Source: Microbacterium esteraromaticum
GTDB lineage: Bacteria > Actinomycetota > Actinomycetes > Actinomycetales > Microbacteriaceae
DNA length: 64,000 bases
Assembly: GCF_900163815.1 (NCBI RefSeq)
Contig: NZ_FUKO01000006.1
Coordinates: forward strand, 1-64,000
Direction of reading: 5' to 3'
Positions 8,721 to 19,934 of this stretch are shown piece after piece (the first letter of the stretch is position 1; every line of letters begins with the position of its first letter). The notes under the pieces were generated by a model. It was not told where the DNA came from, made no database searches, and saw only the letters and a program-made list of their open reading frames with translations. The translations under genes and the position numbers were made by a program.

Positions 8721-10631
8721 GTGACTGCTGACAAGACCCCCGCTGCCGAGCCTGCCCTCGACGCCACCGCTGAGACCACTCAGCCCGCTGCCGAAGAGAG
8801 CGCGAAGCCCGGCTTCGACGACCTCGGCATCACCGGCCCTGTTCTGAAGGCCATCCGCGACCTCGGCTATGAGACGCCCTCCCCCATCCAGGCCGCGACC
8901 ATTCCGCTTCTGCTGCAGGGGCGCGACGTGCTCGGCACGGCGCAGACCGGCACAGGCAAGACCGCGGCGTTCGCGCTGCCGGTGCTCGAGAATCTCGACC
9001 TCGGCCAGAAGACGCCGCAGGTGCTCGTTCTGGCCCCGACCCGCGAACTCGCCCTGCAGGTCTGCGAGGCTTTCGAGTCGTACTCGGCTCGCATGAAGGA
9101 CGTTCGCGTACTCCCTGTCTACGGCGGACAGGCGTACGGCGTGCAGCTCTCGGCTCTGCGCCGGGGCGTGCACATCGTTGTCGGCACACCAGGTCGCATC
9201 ATGGACCACCAGGCCAAGGGAACCCTCGATCTCTCGGAGCTGAAGTACCTCGTACTCGATGAGGCCGATGAGATGCTGAAGATGGGCTTCGCGGAGGACG
9301 TCGAGCAGATCCTCGCCCAGACTCCGGCGGACAAGCAAGTAGCACTGTTCTCAGCGACGATGCCCGCCACCATCCGCCGCCTCGCGCAGCAGTACCTGAA
9401 TGATCCCGAAGAGGTCGCGATCACGGGCAAGACCACGACCAACCAGAACATCACCCAGCGCTACCTGGTCGTCTCGTACGCGCAGAAGGTGGATGCTCTC
9501 ACCCGCATCCTCGAGGTCGAGAACTTCGACGGGATGATCGTCTTCGTCCGTACGAAGAACGAGACCGAGACACTCGCCGAGAAGCTGCGTGCCCGCGGCT
9601 ATTCCGCTGCGGCCATCAACGGAGACGTGCCGCAGGTGCAGCGCGAACGCTCGGTGAACCAGCTGAAGAACGCCAAGCTCGACATCCTGGTCGCCACTGA
9701 TGTCGCCGCACGCGGCCTGGACGTCGAGCGCATCAGCCATGTCGTGAACTTCGACATTCCGACTGACACCGAGTCTTACGTGCACCGCATCGGTCGCACC
9801 GGCCGCGCCGGTCGCACCGGCGACGCAATCAGCTTCATCACGCCGCGCGAGCGCTACCTGCTCAAGCACATTGAGAAGGCGACCCGCCAGCAGCCCGTCC
9901 AGATGCAGTTGCCCACCACTGACGATGTCAACTCCACGCGCCTGGCGCGTTTTGACGATGCCATCACGGCCGCCCTCGGAGAGACCTCGCGGATCGAGGG
10001 CTTCCGCGACGTGATCGCGCACTATGTCCGCAACCATGACGTTCCCGAGACGGATGTCGCCGCTGCCCTCGCTGTCGTCGCGCAGGGCGAGACGCCGCTG
10101 CTGCTCGACCCCGCCAACGATGCACTGTCGAGGACCGTCGAACGCGACAATCGTCCGCAGCGTGACCGCGATGACCGTGGCGATCGTGGGGACCGCGCAC
10201 CGCGCGAGCGTCGCAACCGCGGTGACTACGCCGCTTACCGGATCGAGGTGGGCCGTCGTCACCGCGTCGAGCCGCGTCAGATCGTCGGCGCACTGGCGAA
10301 CGAGGGCGGCCTTGGCCGCGACGACTTCGGTGCGATCGCCATCAAGCCAGACTTCTCGGTCGTCGAACTGCCGGTCAACCTCGACCCCTCGGTGCTCGAC
10401 AAGCTGCGTGACACGCGCATCTCAGGTCAGCTGATCGAGATCAAGCCCGATCGTGGCGTGCCCGGCCGGCGGAACTCGCGCGACGACGAGCGCGGCGGCG
10501 GATACTCGAAGGGCCCACGCGATGGCGGCGGGCGCGATGGCGGCTACCAGCGTGATCGCGGCGGCTACCAGCGCGACGACCGCGGTCACGCCAGCTCGCC
10601 TGCGCGCAAGCCCCGGCACAAGAGCAGCTGA
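8721..10631 (+). CDS. DEAD-box ATP-dependent RNA helicase with DbpA-type RNA-binding domain
   Basis: A 636-residue helicase of the DeaD/CsdA type. In order: an acidic Ala/Glu tail, the Q motif (GFDDLGITGPVLKAI), Walker A AQTGTGKT at 74-81, PTREL, DEAD at 180-183, SAT, then the second RecA domain ending in HRIGRTGRAGR. A DbpA-like RNA-binding domain follows at about 495-570, and the C-terminus is a disordered Arg/Gly/Asp-rich tail with GGYQRD repeats, typical of proteins that condense with RNA. Expected roles are ribosome assembly and mRNA unwinding, often in the cold. Start GTG 8721 is set by the -10 box at 8709. Confidence 0.93.
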   Translation: MTADKTPAAEPALDATAETTQPAAEESAKPGFDDLGITGPVLKAIRDLGYETPSPIQAATIPLLLQGRDVLGTAQTGTGKTAAFALPVLENLDLGQKTPQVLVLAPTRELALQVCEAFESYSARMKDVRVLPVYGGQAYGVQLSALRRGVHIVVGTPGRIMDHQAKGTLDLSELKYLVLDEADEMLKMGFAEDVEQILAQTPADKQVALFSATMPATIRRLAQQYLNDPEEVAITGKTTTNQNITQRYLVVSYAQKVDALTRILEVENFDGMIVFVRTKNETETLAEKLRARGYSAAAINGDVPQVQRERSVNQLKNAKLDILVATDVAARGLDVERISHVVNFDIPTDTESYVHRIGRTGRAGRTGDAISFITPRERYLLKHIEKATRQQPVQMQLPTTDDVNSTRLARFDDAITAALGETSRIEGFRDVIAHYVRNHDVPETDVAAALAVVAQGETPLLLDPANDALSRTVERDNRPQRDRDDRGDRGDRAPRERRNRGDYAAYRIEVGRRHRVEPRQIVGALANEGGLGRDDFGAIAIKPDFSVVELPVNLDPSVLDKLRDTRISGQLIEIKPDRGVPGRRNSRDDERGGGYSKGPRDGGGRDGGYQRDRGGYQRDDRGHASSPARKPRHKSS

Positions 10632-10660
10632 GGCTGAGGCACAGGCAGGCATCCTCAAGG

Positions 10661-10666
10661 CATCGT
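10661..10666 (+). promoter_or_regulatory. Possible -10 box (CATCGT) of acyP
   Basis: CATCGT is six bases before the ATG at 10673. The first base deviates from TANNNT, so this is a weaker match than the other leaderless promoters. Confidence 0.3.
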
Positions 10667-10672
10667 TCAGCC

Positions 10673-10942
10673 ATGAGAGCAGTGCACGTCGTCGTGCGCG
10701 GACGGGTCCAGGGCGTCGGGTTCCGCTGGTTCACGCGTGAAGCCGCGAACGCCCACGGCGTGACCGGGTGGGTGCGCAACCTCCCCGACGGAAGCGTGGA
10801 GGCGCTGCTGTGCGGTGCGGACGCCGAGGTGGATGCCGTGCTCGCGAAGTTGCGCACCGGGCCGCCGTTCGCGCACGTTGATGACGTGGGAGTATCGGAT
10901 GCTGAGGATTCCCAGCTGCGGGAATTCGAGATCCGGCGCTGA
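10673..10942 (+). CDS. acyP: Acylphosphatase
   Basis: An 89-residue single-domain acylphosphatase. The phosphate-binding loop VQGVGFRWF contains catalytic R18 and the NLPDG turn contains N36, both intact. It hydrolyses carboxyl-phosphate bonds such as acetyl phosphate in the cytoplasm. It lies 41 bases downstream of the helicase and could be cotranscribed, although a weak promoter of its own is possible. Convergent with ligA. Confidence 0.93.
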   Translation: MRAVHVVVRGRVQGVGFRWFTREAANAHGVTGWVRNLPDGSVEALLCGADAEVDAVLAKLRTGPPFAHVDDVGVSDAEDSQLREFEIRR

Positions 10943-10988
10943 GCGCGTGCGCAGGGGCATCAGAGTTCGAGGCAGAAGTGGTGCGTCG

Positions 10989-13316
<2,328 letters not shown>

Positions 13317-13352
13317 CGAGGGGCCGTCGACATCGAGTGCGATGACCGCGGA

Positions 13353-14450
13353 TCAGGCGTCGACCGGAACCGCCGATACCGTTGTGTCGATCGTGAACTG
13401 GCCGAGAACTCGGGTGCCCACGTAGATCACCGCGCTCTGTCCGGGCGCGACGCCATCGAGCGGTGTCTCCGGCACGACCCGGACGCCGTCGGATGAGACG
13501 AACGCGCGAGCGGGCACCGGATCGGCGTGCGCACGGATCTGCACTTCGCATTCGAATTCTGGCGCTTTCGGTGCGGGCCCGGCCCACGAGAACCGCTGTC
13601 CGGAGATCTCGGCGATCGCCAGCGCCTCTTTGGGGCCCACCACGACGGTGTTCGATACCGGTCGCACCTCGAGCACGAAACGGGGTTTGCCATCGGCCGC
13701 CGGCACGCCGAGCTTCAGGCCACGACGCTGACCCACGGTGAACGCGTGCGCACCCTCGTGGGTGCCGACGACAGAACCTGTGCGATCGACGACCTCGCCG
13801 GTGGCTGTGCCGACCTTCTCTGCCAGCCAGCCGCGGGTGTCGCCGTCGGGGATGAAGCAGATGTCATGACTGTCGGGCTTCTGCGCAACGGTGATGCCCC
13901 GCTGCTCCGCCTCTGCGCGCACGAGCGCCTTCGACGGGGTCTCCCCCAGCGGAAAGTACGTGTGCGCGATCTGGTCGGCGTTCAGCACGCCGAGCACGTA
14001 CGACTGATCCTTCGCCGAGTCGGATGCACGATGCAGCTCGAGCCCATCGCCGGAGTCGATGAGCGTCGCGTAATGACCTGTGCACACCGTGTCGAAGCCG
14101 AGCTCGATGGCGCGCTCCAGCAGCGCCGCGAACTTGATCTTCTCGTTGCAGCGCAAACACGGGTTGGGCGTGCGGCCCGCTTGATACTCGGAGATGAAGT
14201 CCTCGATGACGTCCTCGCGGAACCGCTCCGAGAAATCCCACACGTAGAACGGGATGCCGAGCAGATCTGCCGTGCGACGGGCATCGAGAGCATCTTCGAT
14301 CGTGCAGCATCCGCGGCTTCCGGTGCGCAGTGTGCCGCCGGCGCGGGAAAGCGCGAGGTGCACGCCGACGACATCATGACCGGCATCCACTGCGCGGGCA
14401 GCCGCTACCGCAGAATCGACGCCACCGCTCATCGCCGCCAGAACTCGCAT
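13353..14450 (-). CDS. mnmA: tRNA-specific 2-thiouridylase
   Basis: A 365-residue MnmA that thiolates uridine 34 of certain tRNAs. The PP-loop SGGVDS is at 8-13; the two catalytic cysteines are C98 (NPCLRC) and C198 (SHDICF). The C-terminal beta-barrel domain is complete. ATG 14450 is preceded by GGAG and by TAGACT at seven bases, and an upstream in-frame extension is not supported. It lies directly downstream of the cysteine desulfurase gene, only ten bases apart, so enzyme and likely sulfur donor are made together. Confidence 0.95.
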   Translation of the reverse strand: MRVLAAMSGGVDSAVAAARAVDAGHDVVGVHLALSRAGGTLRTGSRGCCTIEDALDARRTADLLGIPFYVWDFSERFREDVIEDFISEYQAGRTPNPCLRCNEKIKFAALLERAIELGFDTVCTGHYATLIDSGDGLELHRASDSAKDQSYVLGVLNADQIAHTYFPLGETPSKALVRAEAEQRGITVAQKPDSHDICFIPDGDTRGWLAEKVGTATGEVVDRTGSVVGTHEGAHAFTVGQRRGLKLGVPAADGKPRFVLEVRPVSNTVVVGPKEALAIAEISGQRFSWAGPAPKAPEFECEVQIRAHADPVPARAFVSSDGVRVVPETPLDGVAPGQSAVIYVGTRVLGQFTIDTTVSAVPVDA

Positions 14451-14457
14451 GGTCTCC

Positions 14458-14463
14458 AGTCTA
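14458..14463 (-). promoter_or_regulatory. -10 box (TAGACT) of mnmA, embedded in the desulfurase stop codon
   Basis: The first three bases of this minus-strand TAGACT are the TAG stop codon of the cysteine desulfurase gene. The box is seven bases from the mnmA ATG, which also has a GGAG, so mnmA may be expressed both by read-through and from its own promoter. Confidence 0.5.
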
Positions 14464-15636
14464 CGAGCGCTCTGCTGTATGGGCACCGGATGCCCGTGCC
14501 ACGGCATCACCGATCGCCGCGATCACGGCATCCACATCAGCATCCGCAGAAGATGATCCGAGCGAGAAGCGCAGCACGCTGCGAGCGTCTCGCTCGCTGC
14601 GTCCCATCGCCATGACGACGTGGGACGGCTCAGCGACACCTGCTTGACACGCTGATCCTGTCGATGCCGCGATACCGGCCATGTCGAGCAGGAACTGCAG
14701 ACTCTCCCCCACGGCGCCGGGAAACAGCAGATGGGCGTTGCCAGGCAGGCGATCGCTCGGGTCTCCCAACAACTCCGCACCCGGCACGGACTTCCGGATG
14801 CCATCGATCAGTCGGTCGCGCAGCAAGGCGAGTCGAGTCGACTCGGCCTCGCGATCGGCCTCGGCGCACTCCAGCGCCACGGCGAATGCGGCCGCGCCGG
14901 CGATGTCCTGCGTGCCGGCACGGAGCCCCCGCTGCTGCGCGCCGCCGTGCAGCAGCGCCGTCATCCGCGCTGAGCGTGCGACGACCAGCGCACCGGTACC
15001 GACGGGAGCGCCGATCTTGTGCCCCGTCACGCTCATCGCGACCAGTCCCGCTCCTGCAGGCGCATCGGCGCGCAGTGCGCGGAAGGACAGTGGCAGGTAG
15101 CCCCAGGCCGCCACAGCATCCAGGTGCAGCGGCACTCCCGCCGCCGTCGCCGCCCGGGCGAGAGCGGACGCATCGTTCACGGTGCCCACTTCGTTGTTGG
15201 CGACGAGGGCCGTGGCGAGCGCCGCCGACTCCGATGCGATCGCGAATGCAGCCATGTCGATGCGCCCCGCGCCGTCGACAGGCACCGGGCGCACCCGTGC
15301 ACCGCCACGAGCGAGCGCCGCCACTGTGTCCATCGTCGAGTGATGCTCGGCATCCGGCAAGACGATCGAATCCGTACCGCTGGGGCGCGCGGCCCAGAGG
15401 CCCTGCAGCGCGGTATTGATCGACTCTGTGCCGCCGGAGGTGAAGACGACTTCGATCGGATCGCACCCGAGCATCACCGCAGCGCGCTCCCGCGACTCCT
15501 CCAGCACGCGCCGCGCATCCTGTCCGGCGCCATGCGTCGACGACGCATTCCCGATGATCTGACCCGCGGCCAGCCACGCGTCACGAGCCTGCGGGCGCAG
15601 GAGGGTGGTGGCGGCGTGGTCCAGGTAGAAGCGCAT
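14461..15636 (-). CDS. Cysteine desulfurase (NifS/IscS family)
   Basis: A 391-residue PLP enzyme. The cofactor lysine is K207 (SVTGHKIG), and the persulfide cysteine is C330 in TGSACQAG, on a short loop, which points to a group II-like or MnmA-dedicated desulfurase more than to a SUF partner. ATG 15636 is preceded by GGGAG and by GAGAAT at six bases; a 19-residue upstream extension in the same frame looks non-coding. Expected role: sulfur donation to MnmA, given the ten-base gap between the genes, and possibly to iron-sulfur or thiamine biosynthesis. Confidence 0.9.
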   Translation of the reverse strand: MRFYLDHAATTLLRPQARDAWLAAGQIIGNASSTHGAGQDARRVLEESRERAAVMLGCDPIEVVFTSGGTESINTALQGLWAARPSGTDSIVLPDAEHHSTMDTVAALARGGARVRPVPVDGAGRIDMAAFAIASESAALATALVANNEVGTVNDASALARAATAAGVPLHLDAVAAWGYLPLSFRALRADAPAGAGLVAMSVTGHKIGAPVGTGALVVARSARMTALLHGGAQQRGLRAGTQDIAGAAAFAVALECAEADREAESTRLALLRDRLIDGIRKSVPGAELLGDPSDRLPGNAHLLFPGAVGESLQFLLDMAGIAASTGSACQAGVAEPSHVVMAMGRSERDARSVLRFSLGSSSADADVDAVIAAIGDAVARASGAHTAERS

Positions 15637-15642
15637 TGCCCC

Positions 15643-15648
15643 ATTCTC
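15643..15648 (-). promoter_or_regulatory. Possible -10 box (GAGAAT) of the desulfurase-mnmA pair
   Basis: GAGAAT on the minus strand, six bases before the ATG at 15636. The first base deviates from the TANNNT pattern. Confidence 0.35.
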
Positions 15649-15735
15649 CCGCGAATATGGTGATCTCGGCACGTGCGCGGTACTGGATTTCATGGATCAC
15701 GGCACGGGGATTCACCGACAGCACCTCAGCCCGCT

Positions 15736-15741
15736 TATGCT
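15736..15741 (+). promoter_or_regulatory. -10 box (TATGCT) of glgX
   Basis: TATGCT with a seven-base spacer to ATG 15749. It overlaps the upstream in-frame ATG at 15737, which argues against that start. Confidence 0.5.
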
Positions 15742-15748
15742 GTTCCGC

Positions 15749-17818
15749 ATGCCCGTGCCGACCCTGCCGTCCATCGACGGCGTCGCTCTCGATGACCTCG
15801 GTGTGCGCTTGCACGATGGCGTGGGGACTCTGCGCGTCTGGTCGAAGAACGCCTCATCGATCGAACTCGTGCTGTTCGACGCCCATGATCTCGACTGGGA
15901 GACCGCGCAGGTGCCGTTGCAGCGCCAGCCCGGCGGTGTCTGGGAGACGACGACCGAGTTGCTGCAGCCCGGCGTCCGGTACGCACTCCGCGTCGACGGT
16001 CCGCATGGTCCCGGGCACACCTTCAATCCCGAGACCCTGTTGCTGGATCCGTACGCGCGCGGACTCGCCCAGGGAGACGGCTACGAGGAATGGCGCTCGG
16101 TCGTCATCGTCGATGGCTTCGATTGGGGCGGTGTGCAGAAGCCCCGTGTGCCGCTGGACGAGACCGTCATCTACGAGGGGCACATCAAGGGCCTCACCAA
16201 ACGGCACCCAGACGTGCCGGCCGCACTGCATGGCACCTATGCGGGGCTGGCTCACCCGGCCATGATCGAGTACCTGCAGGAGCTCGGGATCACCTCGGTC
16301 GAGCTGCTTCCCGTGCACGCGTTCGTTCCGGAGCCTCGGCTGCTCGAACGCGGCCTGACCAACTACTGGGGCTACAACACCCTGAATTTCTTCACCCCCC
16401 ACACGGCGTACGCCACCGAGGCGGCCCGCAAGGGCGGCCCCGAGGCTGTATTGGCAGAGTTCAAGGGCATGGTGAAGCTGCTGCATGAGGCCGGCATCGA
16501 GATCTTCCTCGACGTCGTCTACAACCACACCAGCGAAGAGGGTCTCGGTGGCCCGCGGTCGAGCCTGCGCGGCATCGACAACGCGTCGTACTACCGTCAG
16601 CAGCCCGATGGCGCTTATATCGACACGACCGGCGTCGGCAACACGGTGAACACTGCCACGGATGCCGCATCACGCCTGATCCTGGATTCGCTGCGCTACT
16701 GGGCGAACGAGATGCAGATCGACGGGTTCCGCTTCGACCTCGCCGCCGCCCTCGGGCGCAACGCCGCGCACGAATTCGATCCGCAGCACCCGCTGCTGCT
16801 CGCCATCCGGGACGATCCCGCGCTCCAGGACGTGAAGATCATCGCCGAGCCGTGGGATGTCGGCATGGGCGGCTGGCAGACCGGGCATTTCCCCGCCGGA
16901 TGGAGCGAATGGAACGACCGGTACCGCGACCGGGCCCGCAACTTCTGGCTCAGTGACATCGACTACGCGCGTCGCGCCTCGGCGCCCGTCGGGATCGGCG
17001 GCTTCGCGAATCGTCTCGCCGGCTCCGCCAACACCTACAGCGAAGAGCGCGGACCGCTCGCGAGCATCAACTTCGTCACCGCGCATGATGGCTTCACCCT
17101 GCACGACCTGGTCTCCTACGACGTCAAGCACAACGAAGCCAACGGCGAGCAGAACCGCGACGGAGCGGACATGAACCGCTCCTTCAACCACGGTGTCGAG
17201 GGCGAGACGGAAGTCCCGACGATCCTGGCGGCCCGCCGCAAGGCGATGCGCAATCTCATGGGAACGCTGCTGCTATCCGCTGGAATTCCGATGATCACCG
17301 CCGGCGACGAGTTCGGGCGCACGCAGCGAGGCAACAACAATGCCTATTGCCAGGACTCGGCGCTGACGTGGCTGAACTGGGAGCATGAGCCGTGGCAGCA
17401 GGACCTGCTCGCGCATGTGACTCTCCTCACCAGACTGCGGGCCGAGAATCCGGCGCTGCGCCCCTCGCGATATGCGCGGCTCGGAGAGCACGTCCCCGAA
17501 GCATCGGATATGGACTGGTTCGATCAGAACGGCGAGACCATGGAGGTCGAGCAGTGGAATGATCCCCGCAATCGCACCCTGCAGTACGTCGCCTCCAGCG
17601 CTCCGCACGACGGTGCGAGCAACCGCATCCTTCTGATCGTGCACGGCACCGAATCGCCGATCGATGTTCGTCTGCCCGAAGACATCGAGGGGGTGACCAG
17701 TTTCACCTCGTTGTGGAGCAGCGCCGACGACGTTCCCGCGCCGGATGGCAAGCAGTATCCGCCCGGGGCCGTGCTCCCGATCTCCGGCACGACGATGCAG
17801 CTCTTCCGGGTGGAGTGA
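15749..17818 (+). CDS. glgX: Glycogen debranching enzyme, isoamylase type
   Basis: A 689-residue GH13 isoamylase that hydrolyses alpha-1,6 branches of alpha-glucan in the cytoplasm. An N-terminal CBM48-type beta-domain (to about 150) precedes the catalytic barrel. Nucleophile D330 (GFRFD) and acid/base E367 (IIAEPWD) are present, as is the third acidic residue in TAHDGFTLHD. The start at 15749 is set by the promoter box; two earlier in-frame ATGs lie at or before that box. First gene of glgX-glgE-glgB, with 31 bases to glgE. Confidence 0.93.
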   Translation: MPVPTLPSIDGVALDDLGVRLHDGVGTLRVWSKNASSIELVLFDAHDLDWETAQVPLQRQPGGVWETTTELLQPGVRYALRVDGPHGPGHTFNPETLLLDPYARGLAQGDGYEEWRSVVIVDGFDWGGVQKPRVPLDETVIYEGHIKGLTKRHPDVPAALHGTYAGLAHPAMIEYLQELGITSVELLPVHAFVPEPRLLERGLTNYWGYNTLNFFTPHTAYATEAARKGGPEAVLAEFKGMVKLLHEAGIEIFLDVVYNHTSEEGLGGPRSSLRGIDNASYYRQQPDGAYIDTTGVGNTVNTATDAASRLILDSLRYWANEMQIDGFRFDLAAALGRNAAHEFDPQHPLLLAIRDDPALQDVKIIAEPWDVGMGGWQTGHFPAGWSEWNDRYRDRARNFWLSDIDYARRASAPVGIGGFANRLAGSANTYSEERGPLASINFVTAHDGFTLHDLVSYDVKHNEANGEQNRDGADMNRSFNHGVEGETEVPTILAARRKAMRNLMGTLLLSAGIPMITAGDEFGRTQRGNNNAYCQDSALTWLNWEHEPWQQDLLAHVTLLTRLRAENPALRPSRYARLGEHVPEASDMDWFDQNGETMEVEQWNDPRNRTLQYVASSAPHDGASNRILLIVHGTESPIDVRLPEDIEGVTSFTSLWSSADDVPAPDGKQYPPGAVLPISGTTMQLFRVE

Positions 17819-17837
17819 CGCGAGGGGCCCAGAGCGG

Positions 17838-17843
17838 TACATT
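17838..17843 (+). promoter_or_regulatory. -10 box (TACATT) of glgE
   Basis: TACATT lies six bases before GTG 17850, in the short gap after glgX. It suggests that glgE-glgB can be transcribed without glgX. Confidence 0.5.
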
Positions 17844-17849
17844 CAAAGA

Positions 17850-19934
17850 GTGGCAGCACGAATCGCTCAAGAATCTGCAGCGCTGAGAAGCCCCGCACTG
17901 ATCCCGCTGCGCAGCGCCGTCGAGACGGCGCCTCGTCGGGGCGTCGAGTCCGGCCGGATTCCGGTGTTCGACCCGACTCCGCACGGCCCGCATGGCTACG
18001 CGCCGAAGGCATTCGTCGGCGAGGCCGTTCCCTTCGGCGCCGTAGCCTTCCGCGAAGGACACGACCTCATCGGTGTGCACGTGCGTCTCGTCGATCCATC
18101 CGGCGACGAAACGCTGCACCGGCTCTCGGCCGTTGCCGATGGCACCGACCGCTGGCAAGCGACGGTCGCAATCGAACGTCAGGGACTCTGGCGGTTCCGT
18201 TTCGAGTCGTTCGCCGACGACTACGCGACCTGGGCGCACGCCGCGGATGTGAAAGCTGCCGCCGGGGTGGACGTCGAGGTCATGAGCGCGCTGGGTGCAC
18301 AGCTGATGTCCAACGCTGCGACCGAGCGCGACCGCCCCGCCGCCGAGACGCGGATGCTGAAGGCCGCCGCCAAGCAGCTGAACGCATCGAAGAAGACAGC
18401 CGACGCCGAGGTGCTGCGCGCAGTGGCGACGGATCCCAGTCTCGCGGCGGCCTTCGCCGCCCGCCCGGTGCGCTCTGCAGGATCGACGACCCCGTGGCTG
18501 GATCTCCGCGTGGAGCGCGAACGTGCCGGGGTGGGAGCCTGGTACGAGTTCTTTCCCCGATCAGAGGGCGCGGTCCTCCGCAAGAACGGCACAGTGAAGA
18601 GCGGCACGTTCCGGTCGGCTGCCAAACGTCTTCCGGGCGTTGCCGCGATGGGATTCGATGTCATCTATCTCGTGCCGATCCATCCGATCGGAACCACGAA
18701 CCGCAAGGGCCGGAACAACACGCTGGTGACAGAACAGGGCGACCCTGGCTCGCCGTACGCCATCGGCGCCGCCGACGGGGGGCATGACGCCATCCACGCC
18801 GAGCTCGGCACCGAGAAGGACTTCCGCGCTTTCGTGCGCACCGCGAACAGCAACGGCCTGGAGGTCGCTCTCGACCTGGCACTGCAGGCCTCGCCGGATC
18901 ACCCCTGGGTGGCCGCCCACCCAGAGTGGTTCACGACGTTGCCTGATGGCTCCATCGCGTACGCGGAGAATCCACCCAAGAAGTACCAGGACATCTACCC
19001 GCTGAACTTCGACAACGACCCCGAAGGCATCTACGCCGAGATGCTCCGCGTGGTCATGCACTGGGTCGGCCAGGGTGTGAAGATCTTCCGAGTGGACAAC
19101 CCGCACACCAAGCCCCTGCAGTTCTGGGAGTGGCTGATCGCCGAGGTCAACCGCGAGGATCCGGATGTCATCTTTCTGGCCGAGGCGTTCACGCGGCCCG
19201 CGGTCATGCGGGCGCTGGCCGCGGTCGGCTTCCAGCAGAGCTACTCGTACTTCACTTGGCGCAACACCAAGGCCGAGCTCGAAGAGTTCCTCGCCTCGGT
19301 CGCGCACGAGACCAGTGACTACATGCGCCCGAACCTGTTCGTCAACACTCATGACATCCTCACCGAGTACCTCCAGTTCGGCGGTCGCGCCGCTTACCGC
19401 ATCCGCGCATGCATCGCGGCGACAGCCGCTCCCGTATGGGGCGTGTACGCGGGATACGAGCTGGTCGAGAACGTCGCCCGGCCAGGGTCGGAAGAGAACA
19501 TCGACAACGAGAAGTACGAGTTCAAGTTCCGCGATTGGGATGGCGCAGAGCAGCGCGGCGAGTCGCTCGCGCCACTGCTGCGACGTCTGAATGAGATCCG
19601 GCGGGTGCATCCCGCGCTGCGACAGCTGCGCAACATCGCGTTCCACTGGAGCGATGACGATGCCGTTCTCGTCTACTCGAAGCATCTGGATGCTGCATTC
19701 ACCGGCACCGGCAGATCCGACACCCTGATCATCGTCGCGAATGTCGACCCGCACTCAGTGCGCGAGACCACCGTTCACCTCGACACGCGCATCTGGGGCG
19801 TGGATCCTGGTGACGAGTTCGAAGTCGAAGATCTGCTGACCGGTGCGGTCTGGACTTGGAATGACCACAACTACGTGCGCCTCGACGCCTTCGCCGAGCC
19901 GGTGCACATCCTGAGGGTGAAGGAGCGATCATGA
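17850..19934 (+). CDS. glgE: Alpha-1,4-glucan:maltose-1-phosphate maltosyltransferase
   Basis: A 694-residue GH13_3 transferase that adds maltosyl units from maltose-1-phosphate to alpha-glucan. The N-terminal domain (about 30-200) is followed by the barrel, with nucleophile D416 in IFRVDNPH and acid E445 in FLAEAF; the NTHDILTEYLQ segment is the GlgE signature for the phosphate-binding region. Start GTG 17850 follows the TACATT box; the open frame extends back into glgX but that part is not coding. The stop overlaps the glgB start (ATGA). TreS and Pep2/Mak, which make the substrate, are not in the window. Confidence 0.94.
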   Translation: MAARIAQESAALRSPALIPLRSAVETAPRRGVESGRIPVFDPTPHGPHGYAPKAFVGEAVPFGAVAFREGHDLIGVHVRLVDPSGDETLHRLSAVADGTDRWQATVAIERQGLWRFRFESFADDYATWAHAADVKAAAGVDVEVMSALGAQLMSNAATERDRPAAETRMLKAAAKQLNASKKTADAEVLRAVATDPSLAAAFAARPVRSAGSTTPWLDLRVERERAGVGAWYEFFPRSEGAVLRKNGTVKSGTFRSAAKRLPGVAAMGFDVIYLVPIHPIGTTNRKGRNNTLVTEQGDPGSPYAIGAADGGHDAIHAELGTEKDFRAFVRTANSNGLEVALDLALQASPDHPWVAAHPEWFTTLPDGSIAYAENPPKKYQDIYPLNFDNDPEGIYAEMLRVVMHWVGQGVKIFRVDNPHTKPLQFWEWLIAEVNREDPDVIFLAEAFTRPAVMRALAAVGFQQSYSYFTWRNTKAELEEFLASVAHETSDYMRPNLFVNTHDILTEYLQFGGRAAYRIRACIAATAAPVWGVYAGYELVENVARPGSEENIDNEKYEFKFRDWDGAEQRGESLAPLLRRLNEIRRVHPALRQLRNIAFHWSDDDAVLVYSKHLDAAFTGTGRSDTLIIVANVDPHSVRETTVHLDTRIWGVDPGDEFEVEDLLTGAVWTWNDHNYVRLDAFAEPVHILRVKERS

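Noticed and set aside
13527..14615. Long + strand frame opposite mnmA
   Set aside because: No ribosome-binding site, no recognisable domain, and it lies over the complete mnmA gene including its catalytic residues.
17745..17849. GlgE start inside glgX
   Set aside because: The frame is open, but the translated part has no similarity to GlgE and the TACATT box fits GTG 17850.
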